A DNA stretch of 64,000 bases from Roseococcus sp. SYP-B2431 (GCF_004336745.1 NZ_SJXD01000022.1:496001-560000); one strand, 5' to 3'; positions 1 through 8,293 are shown, counted from the first letter of the stretch. Numbers and translations are program-made. The notes: generated from the letters alone by a model not told the origin.

Positions 1-118
1 TGGACCCTCTGACGCGGTGAAGGTCAGAGAAATGCAACCTTAAGTTGCGCAATATAACCTTGGGTTGCATTTCCAGGATCGAGGTGGTGCAGTGCTCCCA
101 CCATGCCGGGGCGACGCC

Positions 119-754
119 ATGTCTGATTCCATTCGCAATGATCTTGGCGACCTGAATAACGGCTGGGGCATATGCGGCTTCACCAGCACCTTCTACGCCA
201 TGAGCAGCCTGCAACACGGCACGCGGGGCGCACTCATCAACGCCTCCCGGCCTTTTAACGTCCTTGCCGAAATAAAGACCTTCCTGCGGATTTTGCAGGC
301 GGGCGGCAAGCAGAAGGCCCTCTCGGACATCACCGCGTTCACGCGCTCCTTCGGCAAGCCCTATGACAAATTCACCATCGAAAATTACATCAGCCGCATC
401 GACAATGCAGCGAGGGAGAATTTGAGCGACGACGAGATCAAAAAAAATCAGTTGTTCGGTGTTGCCGTTCCGCCTGATCAGGTGGTGGCTTACGTGGAGA
501 ATATCTGGGGCCTGAAATGCTCGATCTCCAAGGGCGAAAATCAGGAAAATGGCATTATTGGCGTGAAGTCCAAGGGCATCAGCAATTTGTGGAAGCCCTA
601 TAATGGCCTCGTTCACTATATGTACCGTCACAACCAGAAGATCTATAGCTGGGGGGAAGTCTATAATTCCATCAAGGACGCGCGCAAGAGCTTCGAGCTT
701 GTCTTGACGATCCGGATTGATGGCGCCGGCAAGACCAACCCGAACTTCCGGTAA
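119..754 (+). CDS. Hypothetical protein, possible papain-like Cys/His enzyme
   Basis: 211 aa, family not recognised. The N-terminus reads NNGWGICGF with Cys19 followed by a predicted helix, and near the C-terminus GLVHYMY (His166) precedes KIYSWGE. This Cys, then His on a strand, then aromatic-Trp-Gly order is seen in papain-fold peptidases, amidases and transglutaminases, so a cysteine hydrolase is a reasonable but unproven guess. No signal peptide or membrane segment is visible. Codon use is clearly richer in A/T than the neighbours (AAA, AAT, TTG, ATT are common), suggesting recent acquisition. A start at 119 is preferred over 65 because the upstream extension has no conserved character. 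The gene stands alone ahead of the lipoprotein operon. Confidence 0.6.
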   Translation: MSDSIRNDLGDLNNGWGICGFTSTFYAMSSLQHGTRGALINASRPFNVLAEIKTFLRILQAGGKQKALSDITAFTRSFGKPYDKFTIENYISRIDNAARENLSDDEIKKNQLFGVAVPPDQVVAYVENIWGLKCSISKGENQENGIIGVKSKGISNLWKPYNGLVHYMYRHNQKIYSWGEVYNSIKDARKSFELVLTIRIDGAGKTNPNFR

Positions 755-898
755 TCGGCAGCGGACGCGGAAAGGCCCCTGATATCCTCGGGGGTGCCGG
801 CTTTCCGCATCTGGACGATCCGCCCAAGCTTCTTTAGTGCGGAAGCCGCTGATGGGCGTCCGAGGGGAAGAGCGAGCGCCTGTTCCTCGCGCCGGGAG

Positions 899-1642
899 AT
901 GGCTCACCGCTTGCTCAGATCCCGCCTCTGGCTGCTCCTGCCATGGCTCGTCGGCGCTTGCGCGCTGCCGGTCAACACCGCGCTGCGCGACTGGTCGCGG
1001 CTGGCGGATACCGCCGTGGCTGGCCCGGCAGCCGCGCCCCCGGCCGAGGCCATGCAGCAGGCGCTCTCCCTCTATTTCCAGGCCCTCGGCGTGCTTTGGG
1101 ACGGCGCGCCCCTCACCTTCGACGCGCCGGGTTTCGCGGCCCTGGCGCGGCAGCTGCCCGACCCCGCGCCCGCCGGGGCGATCCTGGCCTTGGGCGAGGT
1201 GCTGCGCGCGGCGAGCGAGGAGGTGCCGCCCCGCTGGCTCCCCCGCGACAATTCCGGCCCCACCCCGGCCTATGAGGACCGGCGGCTCACCGCCCTGCTC
1301 CGCGGGGCGGAGGCGCCGATGCGGGTCCTTCTCCTTGCCCTCGCCGCCCCAGGCCGGGCCGAGGCGCCCGCCCCGCCCGCGCCCGGCGAGGCGACGAGCG
1401 ACCCAGCCCTGCGGCAGGCGCGCCTCGAGCAAGAGGCCGAGCGCCTGCGCCTCGCCGCCGAGGGACGGGCCGCGGGCGCGCAATATGTCGCGGTGCTGGA
1501 CCATGTCCTGGAGGGACAGGCCGTGCTGGCGGCCCATGCCGGCCGGATCAGGCAGAGGTCCACGGAGCTCCGGCTTCGCCTCGCCGAGGATCGTCTCCGC
1601 CGCATCCTGGATGGCCGCGACGTGGCGACGGCGGGTCCATGA
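899..1642 (+). CDS. Putative outer-membrane lipoprotein, paralogue A
   Basis: 247 aa. A short basic N-terminus and hydrophobic stretch end in LVGAC, a good lipobox, so Cys21 is predicted to be lipidated. The mature part is Ala/Leu/Arg-rich and mainly helical, with RDW near the start, an AMQQALSLYFQAL helix, an LALGEVLR helix and a C-terminal AEDRLRRIL helix. The same landmarks recur in the same order in the next gene, so the two are tandem paralogues. The stop overlaps the next start as ATGA, implying coupled translation. No known family recognised. The start at 899 is chosen because it gives a compact signal peptide; longer versions bury it. Confidence 0.72.
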   Translation: MAHRLLRSRLWLLLPWLVGACALPVNTALRDWSRLADTAVAGPAAAPPAEAMQQALSLYFQALGVLWDGAPLTFDAPGFAALARQLPDPAPAGAILALGEVLRAASEEVPPRWLPRDNSGPTPAYEDRRLTALLRGAEAPMRVLLLALAAPGRAEAPAPPAPGEATSDPALRQARLEQEAERLRLAAEGRAAGAQYVAVLDHVLEGQAVLAAHAGRIRQRSTELRLRLAEDRLRRILDGRDVATAGP

Positions 1643-2469
1643 TCGGCGGCCGGACAGCGGGGCACACCCATCGCATGCGCGTCACTCGTCTTCTCTGGAC
1701 CCTCCTGGCGCTGAGCGGCTGCAATGCGCCGGACTACACCCCCGTGCGTGACTGGGCGGCGACGGCGAGCCTGGCGGTGGACCATCCGCGCATCGCCGGC
1801 AGCCCCCTCGCCGGCAGCCCCGTCGCCCCGCCGCCCGGCGCGGAACCCGCCCAGCCCCAGCCACGCCGGGACGACAGCATCCTGGCCATGCAGGAGGCCC
1901 TGGCCACCTATCTCCAGGCGGTGGCGACGCTCGCCTCGGACGGCGTGCTGCCCTATCGCGAAAGCCCTTTCGTGGATCTCGCGGCGCGCGTCACGCCGGC
2001 ATCCCCGTCGGGCGGGCAGGCCATCGCAGCGCTCGGCCTGCTGCTGCGCCACGCCAATCGCACCAACGCGCAGGCGCCGATGCTGCGCGACAACATCCGC
2101 GCGGCCGATGCGCCGGTGCAGGCCCTGATCTCCGCCCTGCTCGACGCCGTCGCGCGTCAGGCCGGCGAAGAGACCCAGGCGCGCCAGGACGCGGCCGCCT
2201 TCTACGCCGGGATCGAGGCCCGGAGCGACGATGCGGCGGCGCGCCAGGCGCTGCGCGAATGGGCCGGCCGGCGCGACGGCGCATTCGCCGCCCAGGCCGC
2301 CGCGCGGGCGCAGTACGGCGAAATCCTGACGCGCGTGGCCGCCGGCCATGCCCTGCTCAAGGGCCGCGCCGGCCGCGTGACGCAGGAGGACGTCGTGCAG
2401 GAGGTCCGCATCGCCGAGGACCAGCTGCGGCGTGCCGCCCTCGCGCTGCGGCGCGGCGGCGCCGGATGA
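1639..2469 (+). CDS. Putative outer-membrane lipoprotein, paralogue B
   Basis: 276 aa from the ATG overlapping the previous stop; a second in-frame ATG at 1675 also works. The lipobox ALSGC puts the lipidated cysteine at residue 28. It shares with its neighbour the RDW motif after the cysteine, a helix of the form AMQEALATYLQAV, an AIAALGLLLRHA helix, an LRDN motif, a YGEILTRVAAGHALL helix and a C-terminal AEDQLRR helix. It has a longer linker rich in Gly, Pro and Ser after the cysteine and a longer middle helical section. The stop overlaps the start of the barrel gene as ATGA. Function unknown; the context suggests an outer-membrane complex. Confidence 0.72.
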   Translation: MIGGRTAGHTHRMRVTRLLWTLLALSGCNAPDYTPVRDWAATASLAVDHPRIAGSPLAGSPVAPPPGAEPAQPQPRRDDSILAMQEALATYLQAVATLASDGVLPYRESPFVDLAARVTPASPSGGQAIAALGLLLRHANRTNAQAPMLRDNIRAADAPVQALISALLDAVARQAGEETQARQDAAAFYAGIEARSDDAAARQALREWAGRRDGAFAAQAAARAQYGEILTRVAAGHALLKGRAGRVTQEDVVQEVRIAEDQLRRAALALRRGGAG

Positions 2470-3491
2470 CCCTGGCGCGGCGCCGATCGCCGGGCATCGC
2501 GCTCGCGGCCGGCCTGCTGGCCGCGGCCCCGTGCGGCCCATCGGGCGCGGCCGCGCAGACGCCGGACGGCAGCCAGGTCCAGGACCGCATCGCGCAGATG
2601 CACACGACCTTCCGGTCCCGGAACGGCGGCGTGCTCGGGCTGATGGGCTACAACATGACGCCCGACGGCTCGACGAATTCGCTGGTGATCAACCGCGGTT
2701 CCGGCAAGGCGGGCGGCGATGGCGCGACCTCACTGCAGCTCAGCCAGTTCGGCTTCGGCTTCACGGTGAGCGAGTCGCTGCCGGTCTTCCTGGAATCCTA
2801 CCTCGGCGTCGCCCGCTACGACCCGCGGGCCTATCTCACGGGCGGCGCGGCGGAGCGCATCCTGCCGCTGCGCTGGAACAACATCACCGCGACATTGGGC
2901 ATCGGCTACGACATCCGCCTCGCCGAGAACCTCTGGCTGCGGCCGATCCTGAACGGCTCGCTGGGCCTCGCGGCCTCCGATGCATCGCTGTTCGGCGCCT
3001 TCGTCGACTACCGCCGGGGCACCGATCTCTCGGCGCTCACCGACAAGCACATGAACGTCTATGGCATCGGCGCCTCGCTGATGCTGGCCTATTACGACTA
3101 CACGCCGGCGCGGAACATCGACGTCGAGCTGCGCTACACGCAGCTGCGCCTGCAGAGCTTCGGCGACACGCCCGCCGGCATCGGCGGCACCTCCGTCCCG
3201 CGCACCCTCGGCCTCTGGGCGCGCCTGCGCTGGCCGACCGGCCGGGAGGCCTTCGGGCGGCCGGTGCGCTGGGTGATCGACGGCTCGGCCTCGGCCTATC
3301 TCGGGGACCAGAGGCAGGCGCTGGGCTATGCCTGGGGGGTGAAGATCGGCGGCGGCATCGAGTTCGACGTGGGCCGCTACGAGGTCGGCGCCATGGGCAT
3401 CAACCTCAACCGCGTGCGGCTGATCGGGCGCTACTTCTTCGGCGACGGCGGGGTGACCGGCGCCTCCTTCGGCATCGGCATGAGCTTCTGA
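2466..3491 (+). CDS. Outer-membrane beta-barrel protein, exported
   Basis: 341 aa. A Sec-type signal peptide (basic start, hydrophobic core, AAA-Q cleavage near residue 30) is followed by alternating amphipathic strands such as LWLRPILNGSLGLAAS, VWGVKIGGG-like segments and VRLIGRYFFG. The last residue is Phe after GIGMS, the classical BAM recognition ending of barrel proteins. I infer a barrel of roughly 10-12 strands, but no named porin or transporter family is recognised. The ATG overlaps the lipoprotein stop, so all three genes are probably made together and may form a complex. The downstream gap carries a promoter-like sequence, so the operon probably ends here. Confidence 0.7.
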   Translation: MTLARRRSPGIALAAGLLAAAPCGPSGAAAQTPDGSQVQDRIAQMHTTFRSRNGGVLGLMGYNMTPDGSTNSLVINRGSGKAGGDGATSLQLSQFGFGFTVSESLPVFLESYLGVARYDPRAYLTGGAAERILPLRWNNITATLGIGYDIRLAENLWLRPILNGSLGLAASDASLFGAFVDYRRGTDLSALTDKHMNVYGIGASLMLAYYDYTPARNIDVELRYTQLRLQSFGDTPAGIGGTSVPRTLGLWARLRWPTGREAFGRPVRWVIDGSASAYLGDQRQALGYAWGVKIGGGIEFDVGRYEVGAMGINLNRVRLIGRYFFGDGGVTGASFGIGMSF

Positions 3492-3504
3492 GGGCGCCTC
3501 TGGT

Positions 3505-3534
3505 TTGACAGCGCGCCCGGCGCCTTCCGATACT
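3505..3534 (+). promoter_or_regulatory. Candidate sigma-70 promoter before the Bug/FAH operon
   Basis: TTGACA (3505-3510) is a perfect -35 hexamer. With an 18-base spacer it precedes GATACT (3529-3534), four of six matches to TATAAT. It lies in the 70-base gap between the barrel gene and the binding-protein ATG, giving a short leader of about 20 bases. It suggests separate transcription of the catabolic trio that follows. Confidence 0.45.
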
Positions 3535-3561
3535 TCCGGAAAATCGTCCCGGGAGGACAAG

Positions 3562-4524
3562 ATGACCACGTCGCGCCGCGCCCTGCTGGCCATGCCCGCC
3601 GCCCTGCTGGCCACCCCCGCGCTTTCGCAGCCCGCCTGGCCGACCCGGCCGGTGCGCATCTTCGTCGGCTTCCCCGCCGGTGGCACCACCGACATCCTCG
3701 GCCGCATCGCCGGGCAGATCCTGCAGGAAGAGCTGGGCCAGCCCTTCGTCGTCGAGAACCGCCCCGGCGCCGGCTCCAACATCGCCGCCCAGGCCGTCCT
3801 GCGCAGCCCGGCCGACGGCTATACGCTGCTGCTGGGCTCGCCGGGCACCAACGCCATCAATCCGCACCTCTACAGCAATTCCGGCTACGACCCGCGCACG
3901 GACTTCCTTCCGATCAGCCAGATCGCCGAGGTGCCCAACCTGATCGCCGCGCACCCCTCGCTCGGCGTGCGCGACGCGGCGGGGCTGATCGCGCTAGCGA
4001 AGCAGCGCCGGCTTTCCTATGGCGAGACCAGCATCGGCGGCTCCACCCATCTCTCGGCCGAGCTGTTCCGCCTGATGGGCGGCTTCGAGGCCACCCATGT
4101 GGGCTACCGCGGCAGCTCGCCGATGATGGTGGACCTGCTGCCCGGCCGCATCGATTTCGGCTGCGACAACCTGCCCTCCATCCTGCCGCATATCCGCTCG
4201 CGCGCGCTGGTGCCCATCGGCGTGACCTCGACCGGTCGCTGGGCCGGCGCCTCCGACATCGCCGCGATCGGCGAGACGCTTCCCGGCTACGAGGTCACCG
4301 CCTGGTTCGGCATCGTGGCGCCGAAGGGCACGCCGCCGGAGGTGATCCGGCGCGCCAACGCCGCCCTGCGCGCGGGTCTCGCCAAGCCCGAGACCGTGTC
4401 GCGGCTGCAGGAGCTGGGCGCGACGCCGCTTCCGGGCACGCCGGAGGAGTACCAGGCGCGCAACGTCGCGCAGTACGACCGGATGGGCGATCTGATCCGC
4501 CGCGCGGGCATCCGGGCGGAATAG
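3562..4524 (+). CDS. Bug-family tripartite tricarboxylate transporter binding protein
   Basis: 320 aa periplasmic solute-binding protein. The signal peptide runs to about residue 22 (PALSQ). Mature landmarks are typical of the Bug/TctC family: PTRPVRIFVGFPAGGTTDIL near the N-terminus, VENRPGAGSNIAA, SPADGYTLLLG, then YGETSIGGSTHLSAELF and the RGSSPMMVDLLPGRIDF segment. The ATG follows a GGGAGG ribosome site at good spacing. No TctA/TctB membrane genes are nearby, so partners must be encoded elsewhere. It probably feeds the two downstream catabolic enzymes; the ligand (often a carboxylate or aromatic acid) cannot be read from sequence. Confidence 0.9.
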   Translation: MTTSRRALLAMPAALLATPALSQPAWPTRPVRIFVGFPAGGTTDILGRIAGQILQEELGQPFVVENRPGAGSNIAAQAVLRSPADGYTLLLGSPGTNAINPHLYSNSGYDPRTDFLPISQIAEVPNLIAAHPSLGVRDAAGLIALAKQRRLSYGETSIGGSTHLSAELFRLMGGFEATHVGYRGSSPMMVDLLPGRIDFGCDNLPSILPHIRSRALVPIGVTSTGRWAGASDIAAIGETLPGYEVTAWFGIVAPKGTPPEVIRRANAALRAGLAKPETVSRLQELGATPLPGTPEEYQARNVAQYDRMGDLIRRAGIRAE

Positions 4525-4607
4525 GCCTTCCGATCCGCCAGGGGCCCCGGGCTTCGCGCGACACGCTTTCCCGTGCAGTCTTCGCCCGCTTCTACGGAGG
4601 AACATCC

Positions 4608-5459
4608 ATGAAACTGCTTCGTTTCGGCCCCAAGGGCCAGGAAAAGCCCGGCCTGCTCGACGCGTCCGGCACCATCCGCGACCTCTCCGCGCTGGTCCCG
4701 GACATCAACGGCGAAACGCTCGCGCCCGGCGCGCTGAAGAAGCTTGCCGGCGTGGATCCCTCCACCCTGCCCGCCGTCACCGGCAATCCGCGCCTCGGCC
4801 CGGCCGTCACGGGCATGAAGAACCTGATCTGCATCGGCCTGAACTACGCCGACCATGCGGCCGAGACGGGTTCCCCCCTGCCGAAGGAGCCGATCGTCTT
4901 CATCAAGTCGCTCGGCGCGCTGAACGGCCCCTTCGACGACATCGTCATCCCGAAGAACTCGGTGAAGACGGACTGGGAATGCGAGCTCTGCGTCGTCATC
5001 GGCACCACGGCCCGCTACGTGACCGAGGAGCAGGCGATGGATCACGTGGCCGGCTACGCCGTCGGCAACGACGTCTCCGAGCGCGAATGGCAGGCCGAGC
5101 GCGGCCCGACCTGGGACAAGGGCAAGGGCTTCGAGACCTTCGGCCCGCTCGGCCCCTATGTCGTCACCAAGGACGAGGTGCCGGACCCGCAGAACCTCAG
5201 GATGTGGACCGACCTGGACGGCGTCCGCCAGCAGGACGGCAGCACCAGGACCATGATCTTCAACGTGAAGCAGCTGGTCAGCTATGTCAGCCAGTGCATC
5301 ACGCTCTTCCCGGGCGACGTGATCTTCACCGGCACGCCGCCGGGCGTGGGCCTCGGCAAGAAGCCGACGCCGTGGTTCCTCAAGGCCGGGCAGCAGCTGA
5401 AGGTCGGCATCGAGGGGCTGGGCGAGCAGGTCTCGAACACGGTCGCCTACAAGGGCTGA
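4608..5459 (+). CDS. Fumarylacetoacetate hydrolase family protein
   Basis: 283 aa, typical for single FAH-domain enzymes that cleave or hydrate 2-keto acids (ureidoglycolate lyase, acylpyruvase, 2-hydroxyhepta-2,4-diene-dioate isomerase relatives). The N-terminal 70 residues form the small extra domain. The catalytic domain begins at KNLICIGLNYADH, and the metal ligands are probably Glu124 and Glu126 (WECEL) and Asp155 (GNDVSERE). GTPPGVGLG near the C-terminus is a family hallmark. The start follows a strong GGAGGA site. It sits between a Bug protein and a YdhR-like monooxygenase, suggesting use on an aromatic or keto-acid breakdown product. Exact substrate unknown. Confidence 0.88.
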   Translation: MKLLRFGPKGQEKPGLLDASGTIRDLSALVPDINGETLAPGALKKLAGVDPSTLPAVTGNPRLGPAVTGMKNLICIGLNYADHAAETGSPLPKEPIVFIKSLGALNGPFDDIVIPKNSVKTDWECELCVVIGTTARYVTEEQAMDHVAGYAVGNDVSEREWQAERGPTWDKGKGFETFGPLGPYVVTKDEVPDPQNLRMWTDLDGVRQQDGSTRTMIFNVKQLVSYVSQCITLFPGDVIFTGTPPGVGLGKKPTPWFLKAGQQLKVGIEGLGEQVSNTVAYKG

Positions 5460-5463
5460 GAGG

Positions 5464-5802
5464 ATGGGCCAGCCGGCCGTGCCGCGCGTGATCCTGCGGA
5501 TGGATTTCGCGGTGCCGCCCGGCACCCCTCCGCCGGGGCCGGAGCGGGATGCGCTGCTCCGGCCGCTGGCGCATTCCATCGCCGCCCACACGCCGGGCCT
5601 CGCCTGGAAGATCTGGACCGAGGACCATGCGGCCGGCCGCGCTGGCGGCCTCTATGCCTTCGCGACGCGCGAGGACGCGCTCGCCTATCGGGCCCTGCAC
5701 GAGGCGCGCGTGGCCGCCCGCGGGGCGAGCGACATCCGGGTCGCGCTGTGGGACATCAATGCCGCGCTGTCCGCCGTCACCCGGGGCGTCGCCGGGTCAT
5801 GA
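5464..5802 (+). CDS. YdhR-like dimeric alpha-beta-barrel monooxygenase
   Basis: 112 aa, close to the length of E. coli YdhR. The pattern PLAHSIAAHTPGLAWKIWTED, then GGLYAFATREDALAYRALHEAR and the ALWDINAALSAV ending matches YdhR (PLAESINQEPGFLWKVW, GGIYLF, KVFDVNEPLS). The fold is a ferredoxin-like dimeric barrel related to antibiotic biosynthesis monooxygenases; the real substrate of this family is not established. It starts four bases after the FAH gene stop with GAGAGG in between, so it belongs to that operon. An acidic Glu-Asp pair after KIWT is kept. Confidence 0.8.
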   Translation: MGQPAVPRVILRMDFAVPPGTPPPGPERDALLRPLAHSIAAHTPGLAWKIWTEDHAAGRAGGLYAFATREDALAYRALHEARVAARGASDIRVALWDINAALSAVTRGVAGS

Positions 5803-5927
5803 CGCGATTGCCGTCCTCACGCCTTACATCGTGATGCGTTCGCATTCGCTCCCTTATCCCGATTTCGTTTTGTTTTATCGCGTGATTCAGATCTCCGGCG
5901 CATTCGCGCCTTCGATCATCACGCTTG
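5803..5927 (+). repeat. Structured repeat family B, copy 1
   Basis: The gap after the YdhR-like gene contains GTGATGCGTTCGCATTCGCT and, further on, CGCGTGATTCAGATCTCC followed by the small hairpin GGCGCATTCGCGCC and TCATCACGCT. The same blocks in the same order occur at 54770-54872 (GATGCGCTCGCATTCGCT; CGCGTGATTCAGACCTCC; GGCGCCTTCGCGCC; TCATCGCGCT). Both copies follow a stop codon. This copy is the more degraded: the first hairpin has lost its right arm. Confidence 0.7.
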
Positions 5928-6018
5928 GAGCATCATCCGACCAGACGGAATCGTCCGGTCGGATAAATCAAACGGCTGGAGACTTTGCAGTGAGCCCTTG
6001 CGAAGGAAGAAGGCTCTA
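5928..6018 (-). repeat. Structured repeat family A, copy 1
   Basis: On the minus strand it starts at the TAG stop of the FkbM gene and reads AGAGCCTTCTTCCTTCGCAA, continuing into GGGCTCACTGCAAAGTCT, then ATCCGACCGGACG-ATTC-CGTCTGGTCGGAT. It is almost the same as the copies at 23495-23598 and 38665-38768 over about 90 bases. The second part is a 13-bp hairpin with a GAUUCC-like loop. The outer GAGCATC arm seen in the other copies has decayed here. Confidence 0.85.
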
Positions 6019-6789
6019 GCTGATCCCCTCCATCTCGCCGACGAGCCGGCGATGGATGAAGACGGGATTGCAGCGCCGCGATACCGGCCGGCCGCCGCCC
6101 TTGAACTCGAAGGCTTCGCCGTAGATGCGGAACAGGTAGAAGCCGGCCTGGTCCAGCACTGTCTGGAAGTCGCGCAGGGGCACATGAGTCTCGTTGTACG
6201 GGTTCGTCGCGGCCTCGACCTGAACGAAGTCCACGATCTGCAGGAACGGGCCGAAGCCCCGCACCACTTCGAGGTCGTGCCCCTCCGTGTCGATCTTGAG
6301 GAAGGAGACGTGATCGATGCCCCGGTCGCGGCAGAAATCCGCGCCGGCGACGACCTCCACACCCTGCCGCCGCTCCCTGCGCGGCGCCTCCGGCTCGGGC
6401 GGCGGGCCTCCCGGCATCCGGCCCAGCGCCTGTGCCAGGCTGGGCCGCTGCGCAGGGGCCGGCAGGATGAGCCGGTTCGTGACCGAGGTTCCGCCGGCCG
6501 TCATGGCCGCGCTCTCCGTCCGGGCGCCGAGGGCGAGGTTCAGCGGCTCGACATTGGGGTGGACCGCGACGGCGGCCTGGAGCCTGGCGAAGCTGCGGGC
6601 CGCCGGCTCGAAGGCATAGATCCGTGCCCGCGGCAGCGCCTCGGCCAGAGGCAGGCAGGACTGGCCCAGATTGGCGCCGACATCCAGGATGGTCCGGACG
6701 TCGTAGCCGGGCACGCGCGCCGAGATGTCGCGGATCACGCGCGGCGCCCCGGCGAGGTCCGGCGCCGGATGCAGGACGGTCCGCTCCAT
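6016..6789 (-). CDS. FkbM family methyltransferase
   Basis: 257 aa SAM-dependent O-methyltransferase. The SAM-binding loop is TILDVGANLGQS (residues 34-44), followed by the acidic FEP at the end of strand 2. The FkbM signature FLKIDTEGHDLEVVRGF lies at 163-179. A proline-rich insert of about 25 residues sits before it. Such enzymes usually methylate a sugar or polyketide hydroxyl. It begins 16 bases after the GT61 gene, so the pair probably modifies one surface glycan. The start at 6789 is chosen because an upstream extension would run into the glycosyltransferase gene. Its stop codon lies inside a family A repeat. Confidence 0.87.
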   Translation of the reverse strand: MERTVLHPAPDLAGAPRVIRDISARVPGYDVRTILDVGANLGQSCLPLAEALPRARIYAFEPAARSFARLQAAVAVHPNVEPLNLALGARTESAAMTAGGTSVTNRLILPAPAQRPSLAQALGRMPGGPPPEPEAPRRERRQGVEVVAGADFCRDRGIDHVSFLKIDTEGHDLEVVRGFGPFLQIVDFVQVEAATNPYNETHVPLRDFQTVLDQAGFYLFRIYGEAFEFKGGGRPVSRRCNPVFIHRRLVGEMEGIS

Positions 6790-6805
6790 CAGCTTGGCTC
6801 CCCGC

Positions 6806-8023
6806 TCATGCGGCGATCGCCCCGATGGTCCGCACCAGCTCCCCGACATCGACCTCGATGTCGGAGTTGCAGCGGTTGCCCTTGCGGTCCGGCTTCGCCT
6901 CCCGGGCGAAGAGCTGCGCATAGGGCAGGCCGAAGAGGTCCGCGAGGCTGCGGTAGGAGGTCACCCCCTGGTCGTAGCCCTCGGGCACCAGCTCCACCAC
7001 CGGCGTCCCGGCGTCGCAATAGGCGATGTTGGACAGGCCCGCGCCATGCGGCGAGACGACCATCGCGGCGTCGCGGAAGGCGCGGATCTGCTCCCGCACC
7101 GAATGCTCGGCATTGTCGAAGACCTCGAAGCCCAGCTGGCCCAGCGCCTCCTCCACCGCCGCCTCGTTGACCACGCGCCGCATGCGGACGTTGCGGCGCG
7201 GGACATAGATCCGGCGCTTCGGGCGCCGCCAGAGTTCCTGCACGCGCGGGTGGCCGCGCAGCGTGTCGGCGATCTGCGGCGAGATCTCGTAGCGGCCGAA
7301 GGCCATGGGCGAGACCAGAACCAGCCGGTCGAAGATCATCGGCGCCTCGATGTGGATGACCTCGTGCTGCGGCACGCCGAGGAATTCCAGCGTCTGGGGG
7401 ACGTAGCTGCGGCGCGGCATCGGCACCGCGAGCTGCACGACATCCGGCATGGCCTGGTACTGGGCCACGCGCGAGGCGTAGCGCAGCGTCCAGTTGAAGT
7501 AGTTGTCCGCGAGCCCGTAGCCGAGCAGGAAGCTCCGGCCCGGCACGCGATAGGCGGGCGGGACGGCGCCCCCCTCGACCGGCGTGGTCGAGGAGCCCAT
7601 GGCCGCCCAGAACCGCTCCTCCTGCCCTTCGGGAAAGACCGACTTCAGCATCTTCGGGTTGCGGACCGTGTCCCGGACGATCCGGTCCCCCACGGCCACG
7701 ATGCCGAAGGGCGGGAAGACGGTGGCCTGTTCCAGCTCGACGACCCAGAAGCGGGAGAGGCGCGCCTCGTTGCGGTATTGCGCGTCATAGCCCTGCCAGC
7801 GCTCGGCCAGCCCCGGCTCGGTGACGCTCGGCCCGATGGGCGGCACGAATTCCCGGCGGAGGTCCGGGACATCGAGCACGGAACGGCCGCCGAAGAAGGC
7901 CTGGTGCGGGTCGATGATCTGCCGGGAGAACCGGCTGGTCGGCACCGGGGCGCCCACCACGTCGCTGATGCCGGTGATCCGGTAGGTGCCGCTCATCCGG
8001 GCGGCGGTGTCGTCGCGGCGCAT
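6806..8023 (-). CDS. Glycosyltransferase family 61 (DUF563) protein
   Basis: 405 aa. The C-terminal half carries the DUF563/GT61 pattern: RRIYVPRRNVRMRRVVNE, a VEEALGQLGFEVFDN block, then MVVSPHGAGLSNIAYCDAGTPVVEL. The HGAGL motif is the hallmark of this cytosolic glycan transferase family (EOGT/XylT relatives). No signal peptide or membrane segment is seen. The start is uncertain: ATG at 8023 and ATG at 7996 both lack a strong ribosome site. It is followed by an FkbM methyltransferase 16 bases away, a common pair in surface-polysaccharide clusters. The sugar donor is not predictable. Confidence 0.82.
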   Translation of the reverse strand: MRRDDTAARMSGTYRITGISDVVGAPVPTSRFSRQIIDPHQAFFGGRSVLDVPDLRREFVPPIGPSVTEPGLAERWQGYDAQYRNEARLSRFWVVELEQATVFPPFGIVAVGDRIVRDTVRNPKMLKSVFPEGQEERFWAAMGSSTTPVEGGAVPPAYRVPGRSFLLGYGLADNYFNWTLRYASRVAQYQAMPDVVQLAVPMPRRSYVPQTLEFLGVPQHEVIHIEAPMIFDRLVLVSPMAFGRYEISPQIADTLRGHPRVQELWRRPKRRIYVPRRNVRMRRVVNEAAVEEALGQLGFEVFDNAEHSVREQIRAFRDAAMVVSPHGAGLSNIAYCDAGTPVVELVPEGYDQGVTSYRSLADLFGLPYAQLFAREAKPDRKGNRCNSDIEVDVGELVRTIGAIAA

Positions 8024-8135
8024 TGGCGGGATGGCAGCAAGAAGTCTCTCCGAATGGCTCTGCCGGCGAGATGCCGGCTTTGCCGGCGATGGCGGGCGCG
8101 GCATGATACGCGGCAAACCTGCCACGGGAAACTCC

Positions 8136-8261
8136 ATGAAACGCCGCGCTATCCTGGCCCTCCCCGCGGCCGGCCATGCGTCTGCCGCGACGGCCGCCCT
8201 CCCGACGACCCCTGGGGGCGGGTGGTGCGGGCCGACGGAGCCAGGCCCGGCCAGGGAATGA
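8136..8261 (+). pseudogene. Signal-peptide-like 41-codon remnant
   Basis: A short reading frame, MKRRAILALPAAG..., resembles the first 20 residues of the exported Bug proteins in this window (basic Arg pair, ALPAA core) and then runs into unrelated Gly/Pro-rich sequence before TGA. It follows GGGAAACTCC and ends overlapping the possible upstream start of the next gene. It may be the leftover 5' end of a deleted binding-protein gene or just a chance frame. No function is proposed. Confidence 0.25.
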
Positions 8262-8293
8262 CGGCTTCGGGCGGATCGCCGGACTCCTTCATC

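Noticed and set aside
1270-2541. Long Arg/Gly/Ala-rich reading frame on the minus strand opposite the lipoprotein genes
   Set aside because: It shadows two signal-peptide-bearing genes on the plus strand and has the random composition expected of an antisense frame in 70% GC DNA.
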